In this document: one piece after another, positions 15,373 to 23,277 of the stretch
Numbering within the stretch: the first letter of the stretch is position 1
Layout: each line of letters opens with the position of its first letter
Assembly (NCBI GenBank): GCA_017516305.1
Contig: JAFXDB010000130.1
Coordinates: 1-32,698, forward strand
Direction of reading: 5' to 3'
DNA length: 32,698 nt
Source of the DNA: Clostridia bacterium
GTDB lineage: Bacteria; Bacillota; Clostridia; Christensenellales; Aristaeellaceae
Program-made: the position numbers and the translations under genes
Notes under the pieces: model-generated
What the model saw: the letters and a program-made list of their open reading frames with translations, nothing else
Databases searched by the model: none
What the model was told of the DNA's origin: nothing

Positions 15373-15867
15373 TCAGCGACCCAGGAGATTGCCGACCAGA
15401 TCCTCAATGACGTCCTCCACCTTGCCGGCCACGTCGATTTCCTCGCCCTTGAGAACGCTCATGGCGCGCTTCTTCGCGTCGGAGTCCGCCAGACGGTATG
15501 CCTCGATCAGCTTTTTCTCGGTGGCCGTCACCTTCATGGTCTTGTTGGCATTGCTGGGGGTCTTGGCCTTCGTGGTGGTGGATTTGCTGGTGGTCGTCTT
15601 TGTCGTTTTGGTGGTCTTGGTTTTCTTCGTGGTTTTGCCGGTGCTGGTTCCCTTCTCTTCCTTCGCTGCGTTAAGCAGGGAGGCCTGGGTTACACCGGTG
15701 GCCTTGGCGATCAGCTTCAGCTGCGCCTGGGTCAGATCCTTGGTGCCGCGCTCCGCCGCGCTGATGTCGCTGGCAGAAACGCCCTTGACCTTGCGCGCCA
15801 GCTGCTCCTGGGTCATGTCCGCCCCCGTGCGCGCTTCCTTGATGAGCTTGCCGACTTTCTTTCCCAT
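15373..15867 (-). CDS. XRE-family helix-turn-helix regulator with Lys/Thr-rich linker
   Basis: A 164-residue protein. Residues about 4-58 form a Cro/CI-type helix-turn-helix (KLIKEARTGADMTQEQLARK, then SDISAAERGTKDLTQAQLKL). A low-complexity linker of about 35 residues rich in Lys and Thr (KTTKKTKTTKTTKTTTS) follows, and a helical C-terminal segment (about 105-164) contains TATEKKLIEAYRLADSDAKK. The start at 15867 is chosen because GGAGG is 8 nt upstream; the ATG two codons earlier is only 2 nt from it. It is the last gene of a minus-strand run and may have its own leader, because a hairpin lies at 15894-15920. DNA target and signal are unknown. Confidence 0.85.
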   Translation of the reverse strand: MGKKVGKLIKEARTGADMTQEQLARKVKGVSASDISAAERGTKDLTQAQLKLIAKATGVTQASLLNAAKEEKGTSTGKTTKKTKTTKTTKTTTSKSTTTKAKTPSNANKTMKVTATEKKLIEAYRLADSDAKKRAMSVLKGEEIDVAGKVEDVIEDLVGNLLGR

Positions 15868-15893
15868 AGTCATTTCCTCCTTCGGTGATTCAT

Positions 15894-15920
15894 CGGCGGA
15901 CATACACAGGCCATCCGCCG
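15894..15920 (-). other. Hairpin between the hydrolase and XRE genes
   Basis: CGGCGGA and TCCGCCG form a 7-bp stem around a 13-nt loop. No T-run follows. It could be a leader structure of the XRE transcript or a weak transcription barrier after the hydrolase gene. Confidence 0.35.
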
Positions 15921-15945
15921 TTATGCATGTATGATGCTGCCTGTA

Positions 15946-16596
15946 TTACCCCAGGCTCACGGGCTTGAGCACCGCTGCATCCGGCTGACAGGCAAGGTCA
16001 CCCTTCGCAACGCGCAGCAGATCGAGGAATTCCACCTCCGTGCCCCATAGCTGATTGAAGCGTTCCACGCCATCTATGGGCCAGTCTGCATTGACGCGCG
16101 TCCTGTAATGCATCGGCAGGACGACGCGGGCATTCAGCAGCCGCGCGACCTCCATGGCCGTCGGCGCATCAATGGTATAGAAGCCGCCGACGGGAATCAT
16201 CAGCACATCGGCCTGACCCAGCATCGCAAGCTGCTCCGCCGTCGGAATATGACCCAGATCCCCCAGGTGCATCACCCGCAGGCCCTCCGCCTCGATGACG
16301 AACAGCAGGTTCTTGCCGCGCTTCGTGCCGCCCGCATCGTCATGATCCGCCTCCACCGCAAGCACGCTCACGCCATCCCCCAGGTCATGCCTGCCCGGCG
16401 TGTTCACCGTGTGGATCACGCCGGTGATGTTCTCCACCGCATTGTGGTCATGATGCCCATGGGAGACAAGCACCGCGTCCGCCGCGATGCGCGTGACGGG
16501 ATACCCGCAGGATGCGTCGTAAGGGTCAGTCACGATGCGCATGCCGTTCTCAAGCTCCAGCAGGAACTCGGCATGGCCGATGCAGCGGATGATCAT
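15946..16596 (-). CDS. Metallo-beta-lactamase-fold hydrolase, UlaG/YtkL-like
   Basis: A 216-residue cytoplasmic protein with no signal peptide. It carries the zinc-site motif HGHHDH (HxHxDH), a further metal aspartate in HLGDLGH, and a C-terminal histidine in LPMHYRT, in the order expected of the short MBL class (Lactamase_B_3 type). It begins MIIRCIGHAEFLLE, like other members. The substrate is unknown. It lies 5 nt after the preceding minus-strand gene, so the two are co-transcribed. A GAAGGA ribosome site lies somewhat far from the ATG. Confidence 0.9.
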   Translation of the reverse strand: MIIRCIGHAEFLLELENGMRIVTDPYDASCGYPVTRIAADAVLVSHGHHDHNAVENITGVIHTVNTPGRHDLGDGVSVLAVEADHDDAGGTKRGKNLLFVIEAEGLRVMHLGDLGHIPTAEQLAMLGQADVLMIPVGGFYTIDAPTAMEVARLLNARVVLPMHYRTRVNADWPIDGVERFNQLWGTEVEFLDLLRVAKGDLACQPDAAVLKPVSLG

Positions 16597-16601
16597 ACTT
16601 C

Positions 16602-17108
16602 TCAGTCCTTCCGTTTTTCGATCGTTTCACGGTGCGTCTGGCAGGCATGCGCCAGGTAAGGCAGCAATTCGCCCGGCAGCGGCTGATGCCGCCGCAGCAT
16701 GGCAGCAAGCCCAGCATGGAGGCGTTCGCACAGGCGGATAAGCTCGCCCGCCCCTGCTTCCTCCGCGCGGATCACCTCGCGGATATACACCCGCGCGTCG
16801 CCCGGCTCCTGATGGCGCGTCAGCAGCGACAGGCAGCAACCGCAGGGGCCCTGCAATTCCGGCACTGCGCAGTCCGGTGCGGGAACAGGCTTATCCAGCA
16901 GCAGCCAGCCGTTCTCTGCCGCAGAAATGCGCCAGCCAAGCGCTTCGGCCCGACGGATGAAATCCACCGTGTCCTGCCTTTCCGCCGCATATGGCAGATC
17001 CGTCGCCAGCAATGCCTCGGGCGAGGACGAACGGCGCAGCGCAGGCTTCCTGCGCACAGGCGTTTCCGCCAGCAGTGCGTTCATCTCGGCCCGCAGCGGT
17101 TTCAGCAT
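16602..17108 (-). CDS. Hypothetical protein in the DUF1934 operon
   Basis: A 168-residue protein that I do not recognise. It has a basic N-terminus (about 1-35), a segment DFIRRAEALGWRISAAENGW that looks like a small alpha/beta unit, a cysteine-rich GPCGCCLSLL at about residue 87, and a helical Arg/Leu-rich C-terminal half ending in charged ETIEKRKD. No membrane segment or signal peptide was seen. It overlaps the upstream DUF1934 gene by 7 nt (ATGCTGA) and sits 5 nt before the hydrolase gene, so it is translated from the same message. The CxCC cluster could bind metal, which is speculation. Confidence 0.75.
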   Translation of the reverse strand: MLKPLRAEMNALLAETPVRRKPALRRSSSPEALLATDLPYAAERQDTVDFIRRAEALGWRISAAENGWLLLDKPVPAPDCAVPELQGPCGCCLSLLTRHQEPGDARVYIREVIRAEEAGAGELIRLCERLHAGLAAMLRRHQPLPGELLPYLAHACQTHRETIEKRKD

Positions 17109-17548
17109 GCGCCCTCCACTGTCCAGGTCACGTCGATGGTCTGCACGGCGGCGTAGCTGCCCTGCATGTCCAGCTGGTACTCCAGGTGAACGCTGCCGCC
17201 GCTCTCCTCCAGCGCCACATTTACCTGCGTGGCGAACAGCGCCAACTCCAGGTCGCCATAGGGCGTGTGATAAGCGCCCTCAAAGCGGCGATCCTTCACA
17301 AATACCATGGTCGTACCGAATTCGCCCAAGCGATTCATCGTCACCCGGTCGGGCTGAACGGACAGCATCACGTCCTGCTTGATGGTCTGCCCGGTTCCCT
17401 CCTCGCTCTGCACCTCCTGGTAGCGCAGCATGCAGCCCGAGGAGGTCGCCTTCATCTGTCCGCTGCAGCGCAGGCGGATGGGCGGCTCGTCACCGCCAAC
17501 GGTGCTGCTGACAATAGTGACCAGCACCGGCCTTGCTTCGTTTGACAT
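17102..17548 (-). CDS. DUF1934 (YwiB-like) protein
   Basis: A 148-residue cytoplasmic beta-barrel protein of the DUF1934 family, which resembles calycins. Family traits visible are the GGDEPPIRLRCSGQM start, MLRYQEVQSEEGTGQT, the TMVFVKDRRFEGAYHTPYGD core, and LEYQLDMQGSY near the end. The biochemical role of the family is unknown. AAGGAGG precedes the ATG. It leads the minus-strand operon and is driven by a TATAAT promoter interlocked with the divergent ispE promoter. Confidence 0.87.
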   Translation of the reverse strand: MSNEARPVLVTIVSSTVGGDEPPIRLRCSGQMKATSSGCMLRYQEVQSEEGTGQTIKQDVMLSVQPDRVTMNRLGEFGTTMVFVKDRRFEGAYHTPYGDLELALFATQVNVALEESGGSVHLEYQLDMQGSYAAVQTIDVTWTVEGAC

Positions 17549-17576
17549 ATCGTCATCCTCCTTCGTATCTCATGAT

Positions 17577-17605
17577 ATTATAACACACATTTCGGCCTTG
17601 CACAA
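17577..17605 (-). promoter_or_regulatory. Predicted DUF1934 operon promoter
   Basis: On the minus strand TTGTGC (17600-17605), a 17-nt spacer and a perfect TATAAT (17577-17582), about 30 nt ahead of the start codon. Its -35 shares bases 17600-17603 with the -35 of the plus-strand promoter. Confidence 0.7.
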
Positions 17606-17626
17606 TCACTTGTTTTGGGTTATCAT
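17598..17626 (+). promoter_or_regulatory. Predicted ispE promoter
   Basis: TTGCAC (17598-17603), a 17-nt spacer and TATCAT (17621-17626). It lies 40 nt before ispE and overlaps the divergent promoter, so the two transcripts should compete for polymerase. Confidence 0.65.
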
Positions 17627-17666
17627 GTTGATCGAAAGATTATCCTTTGACCACGGAGGTTCCCCC

Positions 17667-18539
17667 ATGCGCATCGAAGCCCGTGCGAAGATCAACTGGA
17701 CGCTGGACATCACCGGCCAGCGCGCCGACGGCTATCACCTGATGGACATGCTGATGCAGCCCGTGACCCTTTGCGACACGGTGACACTTTCCCCGGCAGA
17801 TGAGCTGACGCTGACCTGCGGCGGCTCTCCCCTGCTGCCTGCGGACGACAGGCACCTGGCCCTGCGCGCCGCCCGGGCCCTGCATGCCCATACCGGCTGC
17901 CGTCATGGCGCGGCCATCCATGTGGAGAAGCACATTCCCGTAGGGGCCGGCATGGGCGGCGGCAGCGCAGACGCGGCGGCTGTCCTGGCCGGACTGAACC
18001 GCCTCTGGCAGACCGGGCTGACCCAGCCGGAGCTGGAAGCCCTGGGGCTGACCCTGGGGGCTGACGTTCCCTTCTGCCTGCGCGGCGGCCTGACCCGCAC
18101 CACAGGCATCGGCGAGGTGATGCAGGATCTGCCCTGCGGGAAGTACTGGCCCCTGGTGGTCATCCAGCCCTGCGAGGGGCTCTCCACCAAGGAGATTTTC
18201 ACCGCCTATCACGAAGGCGTGGTAGAGGCCCGTCCGGACAACAGCGCCGCCGCAGCCGCTCTCGCCGCCGGAAACGCCCCCGCCCTTTCCGCCGCCATGG
18301 CGAACGTAATGCAGCCCGTAAGCGTGCAGCGCCGTCCCGCCATCGCCGAAGCCATTTCCGCCCTGCAGGAGCATGGAGCCTTCGCCGCCCAGATGACCGG
18401 CAGCGGCTCCGCTGTCATCGGCGCGTTTGAAACCCAGGAGGCCGCCTCCGCCGCCTTTGACGCCCTTGCCGCCCGCTGGGAGCGCACTTACCTCTGCCAC
18501 ACCTGCCATGAAAGCCTGGTGATAACCGATGAAGCTTGA
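17667..18539 (+). CDS. ispE: 4-diphosphocytidyl-2-C-methyl-D-erythritol kinase
   Basis: A GHMP kinase of the MEP isoprenoid pathway that phosphorylates the 2-hydroxyl of CDP-methylerythritol using ATP. The 290-residue length is normal. Landmarks are catalytic K8 in EARAKINWTLDI, QRADGYHLMDMLMQ, the ATP-binding PVGAGMGGGSADAA (91-104), catalytic D133 in GADVPF, and a C-terminal MTGSGSAVIGAF. The frame is open further upstream, but ACGGAGG at 17653-17659 points to the ATG at 17667. It overlaps the downstream acetyltransferase by 11 nt. This indicates an MEP rather than mevalonate route in this organism. Confidence 0.96.
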   Translation: MRIEARAKINWTLDITGQRADGYHLMDMLMQPVTLCDTVTLSPADELTLTCGGSPLLPADDRHLALRAARALHAHTGCRHGAAIHVEKHIPVGAGMGGGSADAAAVLAGLNRLWQTGLTQPELEALGLTLGADVPFCLRGGLTRTTGIGEVMQDLPCGKYWPLVVIQPCEGLSTKEIFTAYHEGVVEARPDNSAAAAALAAGNAPALSAAMANVMQPVSVQRRPAIAEAISALQEHGAFAAQMTGSGSAVIGAFETQEAASAAFDALAARWERTYLCHTCHESLVITDEA

Positions 18540-19035
18540 AACGGCCCGCCTGATCATCACCGATTTCACGCCTGACATGGCCCGCGACGTGCATCTGGGT
18601 TCCCTGGACGCCGATATGCAGCGCTTCCTGCCCGACGAGGTCTTCCCGACGGAGGCCGTCGCCGCTGAGGTCATTTCCGAGCTGATTTCCTGCTACGACA
18701 CTCCGGAGGGCCCCTATGTCCATCCCTGTCTGCTGCACAGCGGCGAATATGCAGGCTATGTGCAGCTGATTTCTCTGGGCGACGGTGCCTGGGAGGTCGG
18801 CTATCACATCGCCGGGCAGCATACCCGCAAGGGATACGCCACCGAAGCGCTGACGGCCTTTCTGCCGGTTATGATGTCCCGCCTGGGGCTGCAGGAGGTA
18901 TCCGGCATCTGCGATGCAGAGAACGCCGCTTCCATCCGCGTGCTGGAAAAGTGCGGCTTTGTCCGCGTGTACGAGGGAATGGGCATGTACCACGGACGCC
19001 CGTGGCCCATTGTCCGCTTCACCTACCGCAAATGA
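18529..19035 (+). CDS. GNAT-family N-acetyltransferase (RimJ/RimL-like)
   Basis: A 168-residue acetyl-CoA-dependent acyltransferase. It begins MKLETARLIITDF, typical of the RimJ/RimL group. The acetyl-CoA binding motif A is HTRKGYATEALTAF, and motif B is AENAASIRVLEKCGF. It overlaps the 3' end of ispE by 11 nt and has little ribosome site of its own, so translation is probably coupled to ispE. The substrate could be a protein N-terminus or a small amine; it cannot be told from sequence. Confidence 0.92.
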   Translation: MKLETARLIITDFTPDMARDVHLGSLDADMQRFLPDEVFPTEAVAAEVISELISCYDTPEGPYVHPCLLHSGEYAGYVQLISLGDGAWEVGYHIAGQHTRKGYATEALTAFLPVMMSRLGLQEVSGICDAENAASIRVLEKCGFVRVYEGMGMYHGRPWPIVRFTYRK

Positions 19036-19038
19036 ACA

Positions 19039-19083
19039 GGAAGCGCCGGGAGACGTCATGATGAACGTTCTCCTGGCGCTTCC
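19039..19083. terminator. Bidirectional hairpin terminator between convergent genes
   Basis: A stem of about 18 bp, from GGAAGCGCCGGGAG to CTCCTGGCGCTTCC, with one bulge, followed on plus by CTTTTATTT. It lies between the acetyltransferase stop and the sipL-like stop. The minus-strand side has a weaker T-run. Confidence 0.75.
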
Positions 19084-19086
19084 CTT

Positions 19087-20616
19087 TTATTTCGCAGCCC
19101 TCCGCCACACGAGCACACCCTGGCCTGCCGCCGGTTCTCCGCGCAGGTCAGGATTCAGCGCATGCACGCCCTCCACAGGCACCCTGTAACGGCGGGCAAT
19201 GTCCCACAGGCGCTCGCCGGGCTGGGGATAGCACAGCACCACATCCCCCGTCACCTCCTCCGGCGGAACCACCTGTCCGTCGGTGGCAAGGCGTACCATT
19301 TGCTGCTCCTCTGCCGTTGCCTCCATGCGCAGAATGCAGCGCAGCTCCACCCGGTCGGAGGTAATGGGCGTGGCTTCTGTCTCCATGGCTGCCAGGGTCA
19401 CAAGGGCGTCCTCCGGTACGCCGGATGCGAAGGTCACGCGGAAGGGTTCGCTCAGGCGGACGCTGACGGGCGCCTCGGTCTGATCGGTCATGTATAAGAG
19501 CGTGGCGTCCAGCGTCCCCTCCAGCGTCGTGCGGCCGGCCGCGTTCTCGCGCTGCTTCAGCACCGGCTGGACAAATGCCGCCAGTACCGTGCGCACAGGC
19601 GGGGCCGTCTCCGGCATGCGCAGCGTTGCCTTGCCCGTCTCCGCCGCGCTGATCTGTACGCTCCCCGTGCGGCAGCGCAGCTCCTGACTTTTCAGGCGCA
19701 GGTCATCGCCTTCGGTGGTGTAGGCGTCCTGCAGGACAGACAGGGTCTCCACGGTATCGACCCGGGCTTCCAGCCCCAGAAGCACCTCGGCGCGCAGGGT
19801 CATGCCGTCGCCGTCCGCCTGGCTGGCCACGGCCACGTCCCGCACGGTCACCGTGCCGCTGAGCTGCTCTCCATCCTCGCCGGAAATCTCCACCCCCTGC
19901 GCAAAGGGAATGCTGTGACGGGTGATGACCACCGGCCGCTCCGGCAAATCCGTGGCATGCACCGCCTCCAGCAGTACCTGCCCGGACAGTCCGACGCGAC
20001 CTGCCCCGCCCGTTGCCTCCTCCATCACCGGCCAGGCCTGTGCAAAGAGCGTTTCTCGGATATGGAGCCCATCCGGCAGCGCCATTTCCTCCCGCAACAG
20101 CACATCCCGGCTGCCAGCAGCCGCCGTCCGGCAGACCGTCTGCGTCTGTGCCAGCACCTCCACGCTGTCAGCGCCCTCCACGCCCGTCACCATTTCCACC
20201 GGCTGCACGGACGTTGCCCGGGCAGCCACCTCCACCTCCGCCTTCAGGGACAGCCTGCCCCCGTTTGCCCTGGCCTCCACCCGCTGCACATTCACCGCGG
20301 CCACGGCTGCCGCGCGTCCCTGCACGCCGGGGAGGTCACAGGGCTGCACAAAATCCGCGGAGGCCTCCACCGCGTTGACCTTCGTGGGGTCTCCCTGGGT
20401 ATAGAGAACGTGGAAAACCGTTCTGCCGCGGATGTTGACGCGCCCGGCATTCGCCTCTGCGCCCTCTGCCGATGCACTGGCCGTTGCTGCCAGCACCCGC
20501 GTTTCCTCCCGCAGACCGCCGGGCAGCGTCACCTCGCCCGTCACCACGGCCACCGCATGTCCCGTCCCCAACGGCTGCTCCAGCCGAATGCTCTCCCTGA
20601 CCACCTGCATATCCAT
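19087..20616 (-). CDS. sipL: Spore morphogenesis protein SipL-like (SPOCS/DUF3794 domains plus LysM)
   Basis: A protein of about 509 residues with repeated SPOCS (DUF3794) beta-domains over the first 440 or so residues (recurring patterns such as VVTGEVTLPGG, LSGQVLLEAVH and LEGTLDATLLY) and a C-terminal LysM domain (about 460-505: GERLWDIARRYRVPVEGVHA, then LNPD). The order, length and LysM match SipL of Clostridioides difficile, which binds SpoIVA and anchors the coat on the forespore. Such genes are usually made in the mother cell under sigma-E. Three in-frame ATGs lie at 20622, 20616 and 20610; the one at 20616 is 7 nt from GGAGG and is preferred. It is strong evidence for a spore-forming Clostridia lineage. 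Confidence 0.85.
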   Translation of the reverse strand: MDMQVVRESIRLEQPLGTGHAVAVVTGEVTLPGGLREETRVLAATASASAEGAEANAGRVNIRGRTVFHVLYTQGDPTKVNAVEASADFVQPCDLPGVQGRAAAVAAVNVQRVEARANGGRLSLKAEVEVAARATSVQPVEMVTGVEGADSVEVLAQTQTVCRTAAAGSRDVLLREEMALPDGLHIRETLFAQAWPVMEEATGGAGRVGLSGQVLLEAVHATDLPERPVVITRHSIPFAQGVEISGEDGEQLSGTVTVRDVAVASQADGDGMTLRAEVLLGLEARVDTVETLSVLQDAYTTEGDDLRLKSQELRCRTGSVQISAAETGKATLRMPETAPPVRTVLAAFVQPVLKQRENAAGRTTLEGTLDATLLYMTDQTEAPVSVRLSEPFRVTFASGVPEDALVTLAAMETEATPITSDRVELRCILRMEATAEEQQMVRLATDGQVVPPEEVTGDVVLCYPQPGERLWDIARRYRVPVEGVHALNPDLRGEPAAGQGVLVWRRAAK

Positions 20617-20646
20617 GTCCATCCCTCCTGTGTTCGTTTCTGCAGG

Positions 20647-20676
20647 ATGGTATGCCCTTCATGCCGGGAAAAGACC
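20647..20676 (-). promoter_or_regulatory. Possible sigma-E-type promoter of the sipL-like gene
   Basis: On the minus strand CATACCAT (20647-20654) fits the sigma-E -10 pattern CATAnnnT. About 14 nt upstream a GTCTTTTC-like element partly resembles the -35. It lies about 30 nt before the start codon. The -35 match is poor, so this is tentative. Confidence 0.35.
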
Positions 20677-20833
20677 AGAGCGCCGGGGAAACCGGAGCAA
20701 CTTTCATCAAATTCTCATCAGCAGCCCCTTTCCCTTGCGGAAATTCTGTGCTATAATCATTGTTGATAATGATATCAGGCACATCTGTATGCTATTTTCA
20801 GGCGAAATATTGTATCATTCGTGCGAATTGCCC

Positions 20834-20863
20834 TTGCCCGCATCGTTGATTCTGTTGTATGAT
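20834..20863 (+). promoter_or_regulatory. Predicted xpaC-telA promoter
   Basis: TTGCCC (20834-20839), an 18-nt spacer and TATGAT (20858-20863), about 42 nt before the first start codon. The rest of 20623-20905 holds AT-rich sequence, including TTGATAATGATATCA near 20762, but no gene. Confidence 0.5.
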
Positions 20864-20905
20864 GCAGGGTGTACAGCAAGCACATGTAAAGGAGCCGCAT
20901 CAAAC

Positions 20906-21859
20906 ATGCCCATTGTTCACACGGATCCCAAAGCCAGCGGGAAAAAGAACAAGAAAGACAAGAGCACCCGCAACGCCGCCCTGACCTTCTGCCTCACCAC
21001 CTCTGTCTTCGCAGGGCTGTTCGGGCTGCACAACGCGGCCAGCTTCATCATCTGCGGCCTGATCTCCCTCCTGACCGCCACGGTGGTCAAAATCGCCACC
21101 ACGCCCATGAAGGGACTTGATACAAGCACCTCCAAGGCCCCCAGCCTGGAGGATGTGGACGATGAGCAGGCCCGCGCCACCGTCGCCGCCGGCCTGGAGC
21201 TGAAGCAGCAGCTGGAGCAGGTTCGCAACGCCATCAACGAGCATGGCTTCACCCGCCGCATCAACGACTTCATCACCGTCTACCGCGAGATGCTCAACAT
21301 GATCCTCAAGGATTATGACAAGGCCATCCGCCTGCGCAAGATGAACGCGTACTACCTGCCCACCATCATCAAGCTCCTGGGCGGTTATCTGGAGGCTAAG
21401 AAGAACGGCGCGTCCTATTCGGAGATCTCCTCCTCCCGCGACAAGCTTTTCGCCACCCTGGAGCAGCTGGTGCAGGCTGCCCGTGACGAAAAGGACGCCA
21501 TGATCCGCTCCGACCTGGAGGAATTCGACATCAAGCGCGAAGTGCTGGACGACACCCTCCGGGCGGACGGCTACACCGACGATGACGACGCCGAGAACCT
21601 GCGCGAGGCCGCTGTCGCCGCCGCCCGCGAGCTTCCGCTGACGCAGCAGCTTGGCGGAGGACAGGCTGCAAAGCCCGCCCCGGGCGTCCCACAGCCGACC
21701 GCGCCCCAGAACCGGACGGCCGCGACTGCTCCCCAGCTGCAAAGCGTCCCCACCGCCTCGGCCCGCCAGATGAGCCAGGGCGCGCCGGTGCTGGAAATGC
21801 CCGTCCCGGAGAAGCCGCAGGAGCCCGCCTCCAAGGACGACCATCTCATCATGTTCTGA
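20906..21859 (+). CDS. XpaC-family (5-bromo-4-chloroindolyl phosphate hydrolysis) membrane protein
   Basis: A 317-residue protein. A lysine-rich N-terminus (about 8-22) precedes two adjacent hydrophobic helices (about 24-62), followed by a long cytoplasmic helical domain (about 85-230) and a Pro/Ala/Gln-rich disordered tail ending DDHLIMF. This layout and the next-door TelA match the XpaC/TelA pair found in Firmicutes. XpaC was named for a hydrolysis phenotype, but its biochemical role is not settled. AAAGGAG lies before the ATG at 20906; the frame upstream of it is not coding. It is probably transcribed with telA, 59 nt downstream. The tail resembles the N-terminus of the TelA protein in composition. 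Confidence 0.83.
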   Translation: MPIVHTDPKASGKKNKKDKSTRNAALTFCLTTSVFAGLFGLHNAASFIICGLISLLTATVVKIATTPMKGLDTSTSKAPSLEDVDDEQARATVAAGLELKQQLEQVRNAINEHGFTRRINDFITVYREMLNMILKDYDKAIRLRKMNAYYLPTIIKLLGGYLEAKKNGASYSEISSSRDKLFATLEQLVQAARDEKDAMIRSDLEEFDIKREVLDDTLRADGYTDDDDAENLREAAVAAARELPLTQQLGGGQAAKPAPGVPQPTAPQNRTAATAPQLQSVPTASARQMSQGAPVLEMPVPEKPQEPASKDDHLIMF

Positions 21860-21918
21860 CGCCCGTCAACAGATTGATCTGACTCACTTATCATACAACA
21901 CACAAGGAGGAACCCGCC

Positions 21919-23184
21919 ATGACTGAGCAGAACACCCCCGTCACCCTTCCCGTGATGCAAGACCAGGCCGTCCCCGCGGAACCGGCTGCCGCTCCCGTCC
22001 AGAGCATTCAGGAGCCCGCCTTCCCCACTGCTCCCGCCATGCCGGAAGCCCTTCCCCTCTCCCTGGGGATGGAAGCGCCCGCCCCGCTGACCACCCCTGC
22101 GCCCCAGCCTGCCTCCTCCATCCCTGAGATCAAGGAGACCCAGATCCTGGACGCGGTGGATACCCTGACCCCGGCCGAGCGCGCTGCCATCGACACCTTC
22201 AAGACCAAGCTGGACATCACCAACCCCGACCATGTGATGCTCTACGGCGCGGACGCGCAGAAGTCCCTGAGCGAGTTCTCCACCGCCGCGTTGGACGCCG
22301 TGCGCACCAAGGACACGGGCGAGGTCGGCAAGATGCTGGAGGATCTGGTTGTGGAGCTGCGCGGCTTCGAAACCGACGCCCAGGAGCCCAAGGGCATCAT
22401 GAAGCTCTTCAGCAAGGCCGGTGACCGCATTGAGCGCATCAAGGCCAGCTACGGCAAGGTTTCCGTCAACGTGGAAAACATCCAGACCCAGCTGGAGGCC
22501 CATCAGGTGCAGCTGCAGGAAGACGTGAAGATGTTTGACCGCATGTATGACCGGAATCTGGCTTACTTCCGCCAGCTGACCCTGTACATCATCGCCGGTC
22601 AGGAAACCCTGAAGCAGATGCGCGAGGTCGATCTGCGCGCCGCGTACGAAAAGGCTGCCGCCACCGGCGACGCCATGGACGCCCAGGCCGCCAACGATCT
22701 GGCCGCCCAGTGCGACCGCTTCGAGAAGAAGCTGCACGACCTGCTGCTGACCCGCGAGGTTGCCCTGCAGACCAGTCCCCAGATCCGTCTGCTGCAGAAC
22801 AATGACCAGCTGCTCATTGAGCGTATCCAGTCCACCATCGCCAACACCCTGCCCTTGTGGAAGAATCAGATGGTGCTGGCCCTGGGCATGCACAACGCCC
22901 AGCAGGCCCTGAAGGCCCAGCAGGCTGTGACCAACATGACCAACGAGCTGCTGAAGAAGAACGCCGCCACCCTGCATCAGGGCACTGTTGCCACGGCCCG
23001 CGAGGCCGAGCGCGGCATCATCGACATTGAGACGCTGGTGGAGACCAACCAGAGCCTCATCGACACCATCGACGAGGTCATCGCCATCCAGCGCGACGGC
23101 CGCGTCAAGCGTGCCGAGGCCGAGAAAACCCTGCGGGAGATGGAGAACCAGCTGCGTTCCAAGCTCCTGCAGCCCACCCGCTGA
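21919..23184 (+). CDS. TelA-family (toxic anion resistance) protein
   Basis: A 421-residue, highly helical, soluble protein with no signal peptide or membrane helix. Residues 1-70 are Pro/Ala-rich and disordered. The remainder is the TelA domain, with family stretches such as KLDITNPDHVMLYGADAQKS, LSEFSTAALDAV, MYDRNLAYFRQL, LYIIAGQE and IDIETLVETNQSLI. TelA proteins are linked genetically to tellurite and envelope stress resistance, and the mechanism is unknown. ACAAGGAGG precedes the ATG. It stands between XpaC and LemA-like genes on one strand and is followed by a terminator, so xpaC-telA is probably one unit. Confidence 0.92.
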   Translation: MTEQNTPVTLPVMQDQAVPAEPAAAPVQSIQEPAFPTAPAMPEALPLSLGMEAPAPLTTPAPQPASSIPEIKETQILDAVDTLTPAERAAIDTFKTKLDITNPDHVMLYGADAQKSLSEFSTAALDAVRTKDTGEVGKMLEDLVVELRGFETDAQEPKGIMKLFSKAGDRIERIKASYGKVSVNVENIQTQLEAHQVQLQEDVKMFDRMYDRNLAYFRQLTLYIIAGQETLKQMREVDLRAAYEKAAATGDAMDAQAANDLAAQCDRFEKKLHDLLLTREVALQTSPQIRLLQNNDQLLIERIQSTIANTLPLWKNQMVLALGMHNAQQALKAQQAVTNMTNELLKKNAATLHQGTVATAREAERGIIDIETLVETNQSLIDTIDEVIAIQRDGRVKRAEAEKTLREMENQLRSKLLQPTR

Positions 23185-23205
23185 TATCCTATGATCTGAC
23201 ACCCC

Positions 23206-23250
23206 GCCGGAGGGCGCAGCCGCTGCGACGAAGCCCCTCCGGCTTTCTCA
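23206..23250 (+). terminator. Terminator after telA
   Basis: GCCGGAGGG (23206-23214) pairs with CCCTCCGGC (23235-23243), with a 20-nt loop that itself contains complementary GCAGC/GCTGC. TTTCTCATT follows. Confidence 0.7.
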
Positions 23251-23277
23251 TTCCACCCACGGGAGGCTTGATAGGCC

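Noticed and set aside
15217-15934. Plus-strand frames opposite the XRE gene
   Set aside because: They show valine/leucine-rich runs that simply mirror the Lys/Thr repeat on the other strand.
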